From Bisbaumannia sp015645095 (GTDB lineage: Bacteria > Pseudomonadota > Gammaproteobacteria > Pseudomonadales > Halomonadaceae): a stretch of 64,000 bases of DNA. The stretch covers positions 2,976,001 through 3,040,000 of the forward strand of contig CP141893.1 in the NCBI GenBank assembly GCA_036871055.1, written 5' to 3'. Shown here piece by piece: positions 10,181-18,195 of the stretch (position 1 is its first letter; every line of letters begins with the position of its first letter). The notes below the pieces were generated by a model. That model saw nothing but the letters and a program-made list of their open reading frames with translations, was not told where the DNA came from and ran no database searches. Position numbers and translations under genes: made by a program.

Positions 10181-10190
10181 TCTCCCGGCC

Positions 10191-10227
10191 ATCGCCCCCC
10201 ACCGGGCACCCACCCGACGGGGGCGAT
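10191..10227. terminator. Hairpin between convergent genes
   Basis: Nine-bp perfect stem (ATCGCCCCC / GGGGGCGAT) with a 19-base loop between the methyltransferase stop and the GFA gene stop. No T run, so moderate support only. Confidence 0.45.
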
Positions 10228-10229
10228 AA

Positions 10230-10820
10230 TCAGGCGGCCCGTTCGTCGCCCAGCACCCCCTTGGCCTTGGCGACATGGGTGGCGATGGCATCCATCAGGG
10301 TGGGCGACAGGCAGTCATAGGGCTCCAGCTTGAGCTGCCGCAGCCGCTCACGGATCACCGGCATGCGTCCCGGATCGACCCCGGACTCGATGATCGACGA
10401 GACGAAGGCGGCGAAGCCCGGCGGCGCCCAGCCGCCATGGTGGGAGAGCTCCGGGTGGATGAAATCGAGGCCATAGAAGGGATGGCCCTTCTGCTCGATG
10501 CGCCCGAACAGATGCACGCCACAGCCGGTGCAGGCGTGGCGACGGATCGCCGCCTTGCGGTCGAGGATCTCGAGCTTTTCCGGATGCGCGATGACATGCA
10601 CGCTGGCCCGGGGCACGACCGCCACCTGGGAGAACAGGGCGCCCTCGGGCTTCCAGCACTTGGTGCAGCCGCACAGGTGGTTATGCTGACACTGCTCATG
10701 GATGGCCACCACCACCTGCTGCTCCTTGCAGCGACACAGCAGGGTGGCTCCGTCGAAGTCCGGATCGGCCGGCGTGATGCCGTTATCCACCGCCGGATGC
10801 AGCTTGACGGTATCGTTCAT
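10230..10820 (-). CDS. gfa: GFA family S-(hydroxymethyl)glutathione synthase-like protein
   Basis: 196 aa. Gfa was described as a zinc enzyme that condenses formaldehyde with glutathione. The zinc ligands are visible as CRCK, then HLCGCTKCW and later HACTGCGVHLFG, the three cysteine clusters of the family. The C-terminal part (YDCLSPTLMDAIATHVAK) is specific for the Gfa subgroup rather than for the shorter CENP-V/GFA proteins. No formaldehyde dehydrogenase gene is nearby, so its pathway partner lies elsewhere. Confidence 0.88.
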   Translation of the reverse strand: MNDTVKLHPAVDNGITPADPDFDGATLLCRCKEQQVVVAIHEQCQHNHLCGCTKCWKPEGALFSQVAVVPRASVHVIAHPEKLEILDRKAAIRRHACTGCGVHLFGRIEQKGHPFYGLDFIHPELSHHGGWAPPGFAAFVSSIIESGVDPGRMPVIRERLRQLKLEPYDCLSPTLMDAIATHVAKAKGVLGDERAA

Positions 10821-10884
10821 GGTGACGCCTCCTCTAGGGAATCCCGGAAGGCCAGGCCTTCCGGCGCGACACCTATCAGTGTAG

Positions 10885-10957
10885 ATCCGTCGGTGGCTCA
10901 TGCACCGAGTCGCGGATCACCCGCCGTGCTCCGACCCGCCCCGGCTCGATGACCGGC
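10885..10957 (-). pseudogene. Orphan second copy of a LacI-regulator 3' end
   Basis: This 73-bp stretch matches the last 73 bp of the adjacent regulator gene (10968-11040) at 59 of 73 positions, same length, 83 bp apart. Translated it reads VIRDSVHEPPTD, against VIRDSVREPPTD at the true C-terminus, then a stop three codons on. Nothing of the rest of a regulator gene is present. Confidence 0.75.
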
Positions 10958-10964
10958 GCCTGGG

Positions 10965-11966
10965 TTAATCCGTCGGCGGCTCACGCACCGAGTCGCGAAT
11001 CACCCGTTGCGGCGCGATTCGCACCTGCTCGAAGACCGGCTCCTTGGCGGCGATGGCCGCCGTCAACAGCCGGCAGGCCTCACGACACAGGCGGTCGGTC
11101 TGCTGACGCAGGGTGGTCAGGGAGGGAGAGAGCAGGCGAGCGATCTCGATATCGTCGTAGCCGATGATCGACAGCGCCTCGGGGACCCGCCAGCCGCGGC
11201 GAGTCGCCTCACCGATGGCCCCCAGGGCCAGCAGGTCGTTGAAGGCGAACAGCGCCGTGGGACGCCGCGGACCGGCGGCCAGCGCCTGGATGGCGGCCTC
11301 GCCACCGCCGACCTCCAGGTTGCCGGCCTGGACCCAGGCCGGCTCGACCTCGAGCCCCGCCTCGGCGAGGGCGCGCCGAAAGCCGCGATAGCGCTGCCGG
11401 GACTGGTAATGGTCCGCGGGGCCGGTAATGCAACCGATCTCTCGATGGCCCTGCTCGATCAGGTAGCGGGTGGCCAGGTAGCCGCCCTGCTCGGAATCAT
11501 CGACGACGCTGGCCAGGGTCGGGGCCTCGTTGTCCATCAGCACCACCGGGAAGGGGCAGGCGGTGAGCAGCGCCAGGAACTCCTCGGAGATCACCGACTC
11601 CAGCACCAGCAGGCCATCGATGCGTTTGCCCTTGAGGGTGCGAATATAGCTGCGCTGCCTGTCGATATCGCGCCCGGAGTTGCACAGCATCAGGTTGAAG
11701 CCCGCCGCATAGAGGGCCGCCTCCACCCCGGAAACCACCTCGGCGAAGTAGGGGTTGGTGGAGCTGGTGACGATCATCCCGACGGTATGGGTGACGTTCT
11801 TCTTCAACGACTGCGCCGAGCTGCTGGGGGTGTAGTCGAGGCGCTCGATGGCCGCCATCACCCGAGCCCGGGTCTCCGGCTTGACGAAGCGGGTGTCGTT
11901 CACCACATGGGAAACGGTGGAGACCGAGACCCCCGCCGCCTTCGCCACATCGGTAATCGTCACCAT
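10965..11966 (-). CDS. LacI-family transcriptional regulator (RbsR-like)
   Basis: 333 aa. The helix-turn-helix is at residues 2-24 (TITDVAKAAGVSVSTVSHVVN), followed by the hinge helix and a periplasmic-binding-protein-like effector domain with the IGYDD-I signature near residue 275. The ATG at 11966 is chosen because GGAGG lies seven bases upstream; a start seven codons earlier would lack this. It is divergent from the nucleoside operon at 12483 and the 34-bp palindrome at 12194 lies between them, so it likely represses that operon. Ribose or a nucleoside is the expected inducer; this is inference from context. Confidence 0.9.
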   Translation of the reverse strand: MVTITDVAKAAGVSVSTVSHVVNDTRFVKPETRARVMAAIERLDYTPSSSAQSLKKNVTHTVGMIVTSSTNPYFAEVVSGVEAALYAAGFNLMLCNSGRDIDRQRSYIRTLKGKRIDGLLVLESVISEEFLALLTACPFPVVLMDNEAPTLASVVDDSEQGGYLATRYLIEQGHREIGCITGPADHYQSRQRYRGFRRALAEAGLEVEPAWVQAGNLEVGGGEAAIQALAAGPRRPTALFAFNDLLALGAIGEATRRGWRVPEALSIIGYDDIEIARLLSPSLTTLRQQTDRLCREACRLLTAAIAAKEPVFEQVRIAPQRVIRDSVREPPTD

Positions 11967-12193
11967 CCGCTGCCTCCGCCATTGCACTCATTGACCGCCC
12001 GACCTGCCGACCGGTATCGCCTCGCCCCGGGGACCGGTTCCGGGTCGCGATGCTCAGGATACGCGATCCGGGCCGCCGCCGCCCAGGGATGCACCAGATA
12101 ACCCCTTGATTTTCTGACCAAGCCACACGGTGGGCAGCTCAGGGCCCGCCAGGTGTCGGTGCCGGGATCTGCTTGCCAGGCTAGCCTATCGGA

Positions 12194-12227
12194 CAAATAA
12201 AAACGATTGCGCAATCGTTTTTATTTG
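12194..12227. promoter_or_regulatory. 34-bp perfect palindrome, likely LacI-type operator
   Basis: Core AAACGATTGCGCAATCGTTT (12201-12220) with perfect symmetry extended by seven bases on each side. The centre is CpG, as in LacI-family operators. A weak -35 (TTGCCA at 12173) with 17-bp spacing would put the -10 inside the palindrome, so a bound repressor would block the promoter. Its distance to the ribokinase start is about 255 bp. Confidence 0.85.
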
Positions 12228-12482
12228 CCTAGGGTAGGCAAAAAACAACCACAAGACCCAGAGGCAAGCTCCCATGCCAGCCCACTCGCTTCCCTATTCC
12301 GACAGGCGCCTCTCGAGAAGGCACCCGCGCCCTCTCCGCACCATCCGGTGCCGCCGCCACACTCGGCGCCCCGACCCAGCCGCCGCCTCCCGCTCAGCAC
12401 GCCCTCGATCCGGCCCCGCCGGCGACCCGCCCGTGCCTGCCCGGCGAGCCCTGAACTAGCCTCAACCCTCAGGATCAAGACA

Positions 12483-13433
12483 GTGACACTCTCTACGCCC
12501 CTCACTCCCCCCAGCGGTGATGCTCCCGACGTCGTCGTCGTCGGCAGCCTCAACATGGACCTGGTGGTGCGCACGCCACGCCATCCCGTGCCCGGCGAGA
12601 CCCTGCTCGGCCACGGCTTCGCCACCACCCCCGGCGGCAAGGGCGCCAACCAGGCCGTGGCCGCGGCGCGCCTGGGCGCCGCCACGGTGATGGTCGGCTG
12701 CCTCGGCGACGACGCCCATGGTCATGCCCTGCGCGACAACCTCTCTCGCGAAGGCATCCGGCACCAGGCCGTGCGCACCAGCGCCGCCGGAGCAACCGGC
12801 GTGGCCATGATCCAGGTCGATGACGCCAGCCAGAACAGCATCGTGGTGATCCCCGGCAGCAATGCCGAGCTCACGCCAGCCGATGTGGAGGCCGCCGAGG
12901 CCCTGCTGGCCTCGGCCAGACTGGTGGTCTGCCAGCTGGAAGTGCCGCTCGAGACGGTACGCCACGCCTTCGAGCGCGCCCGGGCCCATGGTGCCACCAC
13001 CCTGCTCAACGCCGCCCCGGCCATGGCGCTGCCCGGCGAACTGCTCGCCCTGGTCGACTGGCTGGTGGTCAACGAGAGCGAGGCCGAGGCCCTTAGCGGC
13101 TGCCCCGTGGCCGACCCCGACCAGGCGGCCCGGGCCATCGAGCGGCTCCAGGCCCTGGGCTGTCGCCGGGTACTGATCACCCTGGGCGCCCAGGGCGTCG
13201 TGGCGGGCCTCGAGTCGGGCCTCCACCACGCCCCCGCCCGGCCGGTCACGGCGGTGGATACCACCGGCGCCGGCGATACCTTCGTCGGCGCCTTCGCCGC
13301 GGCCCTGGCCCGCGGCGCCGAGGTGATCACGGCCCTACAGGAGGGCCAGGCCGCCGCCGCCATCGCCGTCACCCGCCCGGGCGCCCAGACGGCGATCCCC
13401 TATCGCCACGAACTCCCCCCCGCCACTCCCTGA
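12483..13433 (+). CDS. rbsK: Ribokinase
   Basis: 316 aa. Phosphorylates ribose to ribose 5-phosphate in the cytoplasm. The N-terminal VVGSLNMDLVV, the GGKGANQAVAAARLG substrate loop and the C-terminal DTTGAGDTF, with catalytic Asp265, are textbook PfkB/ribokinase motifs. The GTG at 12483 is the most likely start: AGGA lies eight bases before it, and the upstream in-frame codons are proline-rich leader. First gene of the nucleoside operon; ribose would come from the hydrolase encoded next. Confidence 0.93.
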   Translation: MTLSTPLTPPSGDAPDVVVVGSLNMDLVVRTPRHPVPGETLLGHGFATTPGGKGANQAVAAARLGAATVMVGCLGDDAHGHALRDNLSREGIRHQAVRTSAAGATGVAMIQVDDASQNSIVVIPGSNAELTPADVEAAEALLASARLVVCQLEVPLETVRHAFERARAHGATTLLNAAPAMALPGELLALVDWLVVNESEAEALSGCPVADPDQAARAIERLQALGCRRVLITLGAQGVVAGLESGLHHAPARPVTAVDTTGAGDTFVGAFAAALARGAEVITALQEGQAAAAIAVTRPGAQTAIPYRHELPPATP

Positions 13434-13444
13434 GGAGAACAACA

Positions 13445-14431
13445 ATGACCTCCGCCCCTGCTCACAAGGTGATCTTCGATACCGACCCGGGCGTCGACGA
13501 CGCCATGGCGCTGCTCTTCCTGCATCGCCACCCGGCCATCGAGCTGCTCGGCATCACCACCGTGCACGGCAATGCCGGCATCGACACCACCACCGCCAAC
13601 GCCTGCTACCTGGCCGAGCGCTTCGCCATCGAGGTGCCCATCGCCCGCGGCGCCCGGGAGCCCCTGGCGATGGCCAAGTCGCCGCCGCCGGCCATGGTGC
13701 ATGGCGACGACGGCCTGGGTAACGTCGGCCAGAGCTTCGCGCCGAGCCGCACGCCGGACCCGCGCCCCGCCTATCGCTGGATCATCGACACCGTCCGCGC
13801 CCACCCCGGCGAGGTGACCCTGGTGGCGGTGGGGCCCCTGACCAACCTGGCCCTGGCCCTCAAGGAGGACCCGGCGATCGCCGAGCTGGTCAAGGCGGTG
13901 GTGATCATGGGCGGCGCCTTCGGCGTCGGCGGCCAGGGCGGCAATGTCACCCCGGCGGCGGAGGCCAATATCCACGGCGACCCCCTGGCCGCCGACCTGG
14001 TCTTCACCGCCCCCTGGCCGGTCACCGCGGTGGGCCTGGACGTGACCCACCGGGTGTTGATGAGCAACGCCGACTTCGCCCGCCTGCGCGACCAGGGCGG
14101 CGAGGATGGCGACTTCATGTGGCAGATCTCCCGCCATTACGTGGGCTTCTACTCGGCCCGGGAGGCCATCGACGGCTGCTATGTCCACGACTCCAGCGCC
14201 GTGGCCTATGTGATCGACCCGAGCCTGTTCGAGGTGCGCCGGGGGCCGGTGCGCGCGGTCACCGACGGCATCGCCATGGGCCAGACCCTGCAGCGCCCCG
14301 ACGACCGGGACTTTCCCCCCGGCGACTGGGACGGCCTGCCCTCCCAGGGCGTCTGCGTGGGTGTGGACGCCGAGCGCCTGCTGACCCTCTTCATGGAAAC
14401 CTTTATCGACACCGAGGAGACCGCGTCATGA
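13445..14431 (+). CDS. Inosine-uridine-preferring type nucleoside hydrolase
   Basis: 328 aa. Cleaves ribonucleosides to base and ribose. The calcium-binding signature DTDPGVDDAMAL is at residues 12-23, and VAVGPLTNLALAL, IMGGAF and HDSSAVAYV follow in the family order. Substrate preference (purine or pyrimidine) cannot be fixed. It begins 11 bases after rbsK, with AGGAGA in the gap, and its stop overlaps the tal start (ATGA), so the three are translated together. Confidence 0.93.
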   Translation: MTSAPAHKVIFDTDPGVDDAMALLFLHRHPAIELLGITTVHGNAGIDTTTANACYLAERFAIEVPIARGAREPLAMAKSPPPAMVHGDDGLGNVGQSFAPSRTPDPRPAYRWIIDTVRAHPGEVTLVAVGPLTNLALALKEDPAIAELVKAVVIMGGAFGVGGQGGNVTPAAEANIHGDPLAADLVFTAPWPVTAVGLDVTHRVLMSNADFARLRDQGGEDGDFMWQISRHYVGFYSAREAIDGCYVHDSSAVAYVIDPSLFEVRRGPVRAVTDGIAMGQTLQRPDDRDFPPGDWDGLPSQGVCVGVDAERLLTLFMETFIDTEETAS

Positions 14432-15495
14432 GTCGACTGAGCCGCATCGCCGACTTCGGCCAGCAGGTCTGGCTGGACCAACTGTCGCGCCAGCTGCTGC
14501 GCGGCGGCCGGCTGCGCCGCCTGATCGAGGAGGACGCCATCGCCGGGGTCACCTCCAACCCGGCGATCTTCCACCAGGCCCTCGCCGAGGACCCGCTCTA
14601 CCAGGAGGACCTGGCCCGGCTGCGCGCCGAGGCGCCGGACCCGGAGCGCCGCTTCGAGGCCCTGGTGCTGCCCGATATCCGCGAGGCCTGCGACCTGCTG
14701 CGTCCCCGCTACGATGAATCGCGGGGTGACAAGGGCTATGTCAGCTTCGAGGTCTCGCCGCGCCTGGCCCAGGACGCCGACGCCACCCTGGCCGAGGCCC
14801 GCCGGCTGTGGACGGCCATCGACCGTCCCAACGCCATGATCAAGATCCCGGCGACGCCGGCCTGTCTGCCGGCGATCCGCGACGCCGTCGCCGCCGGGAT
14901 CAATATCAATGTCACCCTGATCTTCTCGCCGCGCCAGCTCGACGCCGTCTTCGCCGCCTTCCGCGAGGGCCTGGCCGCCCGCCATGCCGCCGGACTACCG
15001 GTCGCCGGCCTGCGCGGGGTGGCCAGCGTCTTCCTCAGCCGGGTCGATGCCCGCCTCGACCCGCGGCTGGCGGAAGCCGCTCCCGAGCTGCGCGGCACCG
15101 CCGCCATCGCCTCCGCCAGGGCCGCCTATGCCCGCTGGCAGGACGTGTTCGGCGGCGACGATTTCGCCGCCCTGGGCGCCGCCGGCGCCCGGCCGCCGAG
15201 CTGCCTGTGGGCCAGCACCGGCACCAAGGACCCGGCCTACTCCGACGTGCGCTACGTGGAGGAGCTGATCGGTCCCGACACCGTCAACACCGTGCCGGCG
15301 GCGACCCTCGAGGCCTTCGCCGACCACGGCGAGGCCGCCGAGACCCTGACCCGGGACCTCGACGCCGCCCGGCGGCAGCTCGCCGCACTGACGGCCCTCG
15401 GCATCGATCTCGACGCCGAGGGCGACGCCCTGCAAGCGGAGGGCCTGGCCGCCTTCGACCGCGCCTTCGACGCCCTGCTCGAGCGGGTCGCCTGA
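14428..15495 (+). CDS. tal: Transaldolase
   Basis: 355 aa. Exchanges three-carbon units between sedoheptulose 7-phosphate and glyceraldehyde 3-phosphate. The Schiff-base lysine is Lys139 in NAMIKIPAT; GVTSNPAIF and NINVTLIFS are further signatures. Length and the C-terminal extension match the TIGR00876 (actinobacterial/cyanobacterial) type rather than E. coli TalB. Placed after the ribose-releasing and ribose-phosphorylating genes, it would channel pentose phosphate into glycolysis. Confidence 0.92.
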   Translation: MSRLSRIADFGQQVWLDQLSRQLLRGGRLRRLIEEDAIAGVTSNPAIFHQALAEDPLYQEDLARLRAEAPDPERRFEALVLPDIREACDLLRPRYDESRGDKGYVSFEVSPRLAQDADATLAEARRLWTAIDRPNAMIKIPATPACLPAIRDAVAAGININVTLIFSPRQLDAVFAAFREGLAARHAAGLPVAGLRGVASVFLSRVDARLDPRLAEAAPELRGTAAIASARAAYARWQDVFGGDDFAALGAAGARPPSCLWASTGTKDPAYSDVRYVEELIGPDTVNTVPAATLEAFADHGEAAETLTRDLDAARRQLAALTALGIDLDAEGDALQAEGLAAFDRAFDALLERVA

Positions 15496-15522
15496 CCCCC
15501 TTACCCTCACAAGGAGAACAAG

Positions 15523-16338
15523 ATGCCTCTTTCCCAAGCTTCCCGTCGCCTGCTGCCGGCCCTGCTCGGCGGCGCCCTGCTGGCCCCCACCGCCCTGCAG
15601 GCCGATACCCTGACCCCCGTCTGGTCCTTCGCCAATGCCTCGCTCAACTACCTGGACTGGTCTGGCGGCACCGAGCGGCGAACCGCCGACAACGCCGCCA
15701 AGAGCGACTTCTTTTACCTGGAACTGGAGGGCGGCGCCGGCTTCGAGTGGGGCGAGTTCTACGGCTTCGCCGATCTCGAGAACCCGGGCAACAGCCGCTT
15801 CGACGCGGCCAGCGGCGGCCAGGACAATCGCCGTACCGCCGCCAAGCTGACCTCGCACTTCTACCTGGGCGACTCGCCCTTCTCCCTCTATGCCCATGTC
15901 TACGACTTCCGCGACCCGGGCTTCAACAGCCGCGAGCAGGACCAGGTCCTCGGCCTGGGCTTCCGCCACACCTTTGCCAACGGCCTCTGGGTCAAGCCCT
16001 TCTTCGGGGCGGCCCGGGTGCAGAGCAGCGGCCACACCGGCATGAACGGCTACATGGCCGGCTGGGTCGCCGGCTACGACTTCCAGGCCTTCGACCAGGC
16101 CTTCAGCGTCACCAACTGGCACGAACAGACCTTCGCCCGCGCCGACGCCTACCTCGAGCAGAACTATGTCGGCGAGGCGGCCGGCCCGGTCGGCACCAAT
16201 GGCGCGGTGAGCCTCTGGTGGCACCCCCATGAGCGGCTCACCACCGGGGTGCAGTACCGCTATGCCAACAACAAGCTGGGCACCCCCGACGCCTACCAGA
16301 ACGCCATGATCTACACCCTCAAGTTCAACTTCCTGTAA
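15523..16338 (+). CDS. tsx: Tsx/OmpK-like nucleoside-specific outer-membrane channel
   Basis: 271 aa. Signal peptide at residues 1-26 with a PTALQA cleavage region. The mature part is an antiparallel barrel rich in aromatic residues, ending in a terminal FNFL. WSFANASLNYLDW at the start and EFYGFADLENPG are hallmarks of the Tsx/OmpK family, which lets nucleosides cross the outer membrane. Its position between tal and the NupC-type permease supports this substrate. Confidence 0.88.
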   Translation: MPLSQASRRLLPALLGGALLAPTALQADTLTPVWSFANASLNYLDWSGGTERRTADNAAKSDFFYLELEGGAGFEWGEFYGFADLENPGNSRFDAASGGQDNRRTAAKLTSHFYLGDSPFSLYAHVYDFRDPGFNSREQDQVLGLGFRHTFANGLWVKPFFGAARVQSSGHTGMNGYMAGWVAGYDFQAFDQAFSVTNWHEQTFARADAYLEQNYVGEAAGPVGTNGAVSLWWHPHERLTTGVQYRYANNKLGTPDAYQNAMIYTLKFNFL

Positions 16339-16379
16339 GGGCCCCGCGCCCCGACAGCCCGGATCATGAAGGAACTCCA

Positions 16380-17645
16380 ATGACAATCACCATGAGCCTG
16401 GTCGGCATGGCGTCGCTGATCGCCATCGCCCTGATCTTCTCCACCAACCGCCGCGCCATCCGCCTGCGCACCGTGGGTGGCGCCTTCGCCATCCAGGCCG
16501 GCATCGGCGCCTTCGTGCTCTATGTGCCCGCCGGCCAGACGATGCTCGCCGCCGTCTCCGCCGCGGTCAGCCAGGTGGTCATGTATGCCAACGACGGCAT
16601 CGACTTCCTGTTCGGCGGCCTGGCCGACCCCAGCGGGGTCGGCTTCGTGTTCGCCATCAAGGTCTTGCCGGTGATCATCTTCTTCTCCTCGCTGATCGCC
16701 GTGCTCTACTACCTGGGCATCATGCAGTGGGTGATCCGCCTGCTGGGTGGCGCCCTGCAGCGGGTGCTGGGCACCTCGCGCACCGAGTCGCTGTCGGCCA
16801 CCGCCAATATCTTCGTCGGCCAGACCGAGGCGCCCCTGGTGGTACGTCCCTTTATCGCGCGGATGACCCCGTCGCAGCTCTTCGCGGTAATGTGCGGCGG
16901 CCTGGCCTCGGTGGCCGGCTCGGTGCTGGCCGGCTATGCGGCGCTGGGCATTCCCATGGAGTACCTGGTGGCCGCCTCCTTTATGGCCGCCCCGGGCGGG
17001 CTCTTGTTCGCCAAGCTGATCATGCCGGAGACCGAGACGCCGGAGGACAGCGTCTCCGCCGCCGAGGCGCGCCTCGAGGCGGAGGAGGAGCGGCCCAGCA
17101 ATGTGCTCGACGCCGCCGCCGCCGGGGCCACCTCGGGCCTCAAGCTGGCCGCCAATGTGGGCGCCATGCTGCTCGCCTTTATCGGCCTGATCGCCCTGAT
17201 CAACGGCATGCTCGGCGGCCTGGGCGGCTGGTTCGGCCTGGAGTCGCTGAGCCTGGAGCTGCTGCTCGGCTGGCTCTTCGCGCCCCTGGCCTTCCTGCTC
17301 GGTATCCCCTGGGAGGAGGCGACCCTGGCCGGCTCCTTCCTCGGTCAGAAACTGGTGGTCAACGAGTTCGTCGCCTATATCAACCTGGCGCCCTATATCT
17401 CCGGCGACCAGCTGGTGGCCGCCACCGGCCAGGCGATGACGCCCCATACCATGGCGATCCTCTCCTTCGCCCTGTGCGGCTTCGCCAACCTCTCCTCGGT
17501 GGCCATCCTGCTCGGCGGCCTGGGCAGCATCGCCCCCAGCCGTCGCCACGACATCGCCCGCTTCGGCCTCAAGGCGGTGCTCGCCGGCACCCTCTCCAAC
17601 CTGATGTCGGCCTCGATCGCCGGCTTCTTCCTGGCCCTGGCCTAA
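16380..17645 (+). CDS. nupC: NupC-type concentrative nucleoside transporter
   Basis: 421 aa with about ten membrane helices. The CNT family signature VGQTEAPLVVRPF is at about residue 145, followed by CGGLASVAGSVLAGY and, near the C-terminus, the conserved NEFVAY and CGFANLSSVAI. These are inner-membrane proton- or sodium-coupled nucleoside importers; in a halophile sodium coupling is plausible but not shown. AAGGA precedes the ATG. Last gene of the operon, followed by a strong terminator. Confidence 0.93.
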   Translation: MTITMSLVGMASLIAIALIFSTNRRAIRLRTVGGAFAIQAGIGAFVLYVPAGQTMLAAVSAAVSQVVMYANDGIDFLFGGLADPSGVGFVFAIKVLPVIIFFSSLIAVLYYLGIMQWVIRLLGGALQRVLGTSRTESLSATANIFVGQTEAPLVVRPFIARMTPSQLFAVMCGGLASVAGSVLAGYAALGIPMEYLVAASFMAAPGGLLFAKLIMPETETPEDSVSAAEARLEAEEERPSNVLDAAAAGATSGLKLAANVGAMLLAFIGLIALINGMLGGLGGWFGLESLSLELLLGWLFAPLAFLLGIPWEEATLAGSFLGQKLVVNEFVAYINLAPYISGDQLVAATGQAMTPHTMAILSFALCGFANLSSVAILLGGLGSIAPSRRHDIARFGLKAVLAGTLSNLMSASIAGFFLALA

Positions 17646-17656
17646 AGCGATAACGC

Positions 17657-17693
17657 AGCACGCCCCCGGGGAGAGCTTCCCTGGGGGCGTGCT
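17657..17693. terminator. Terminator of the nucleoside operon
   Basis: A 16-bp stem (AGCACGCCCCCGGGGA and TCCCTGGGGGCGTGCT, one mismatch) beginning 12 bases after the nupC stop. Confidence 0.75.
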
Positions 17694-17734
17694 GTCATGG
17701 ACATCGTAGGTGCGATCTCTCGATGTCGGGCGTC

Positions 17735-18151
17735 TTAGCCCTGCTGGGGCTCGGCTTCCAGCGCGCCGAAGCGTTCGCGCAGCCAGGCATTGATCGCATC
17801 GGACTCGTAGAGCCAGTCGACGCTGCCATCGGCTTGCTCGATGCGCAGGCAGGGCACCTTGACCCGGCCGCCGCCTTCCAGCAGCGCCTGGCGGTGGTCG
17901 GGGTCGAGCTGGGCATCGCGCAATTCGATGCTCAGGTCCAGGCGGGCCATCTCCTTACGCACCTTGACGCAGAAGGGGCAGGCGCGGAACTGGTAGAGCG
18001 CCAGGGACCGGCACTGGCGATCCACCTCGGCCTGGGCCTCGGCACTGCGGCTCACCGCCGCCTTGGGGGTGGAGAGTTTCTCGGCCAGCAGCATCAGCGG
18101 CGTGAGCAGCAGGCGCAGGGTGCGGAAGAAGTAGCGGATCAGCACTCGCAT
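17735..18151 (-). CDS. Membrane-anchored glutaredoxin-like protein
   Basis: 138 aa. A hydrophobic helix covers about residues 8-23, then a linker, then a thioredoxin-fold domain with the redox motif C58-P-F-C61. The cis-proline loop is visible as VKVPCLRI, and the WLYESDAINAWL segment is the end of a GST N-terminal / glutaredoxin domain. It probably sits on the inner membrane with the domain in the cytoplasm. The ATG at 18151 is selected over a longer form because the membrane helix follows directly. Confidence 0.82.
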   Translation of the reverse strand: MRVLIRYFFRTLRLLLTPLMLLAEKLSTPKAAVSRSAEAQAEVDRQCRSLALYQFRACPFCVKVRKEMARLDLSIELRDAQLDPDHRQALLEGGGRVKVPCLRIEQADGSVDWLYESDAINAWLRERFGALEAEPQQG

Positions 18152-18195
18152 GGCATCCTCGTAACAAGAAAGGGTGGATAACACGCCAGCATACC

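Noticed and set aside
12207..12482. Ribokinase start far upstream inside the operator
   Set aside because: That start would lie inside the palindrome, and the extra 92 residues are proline/arginine-rich with no kinase similarity.
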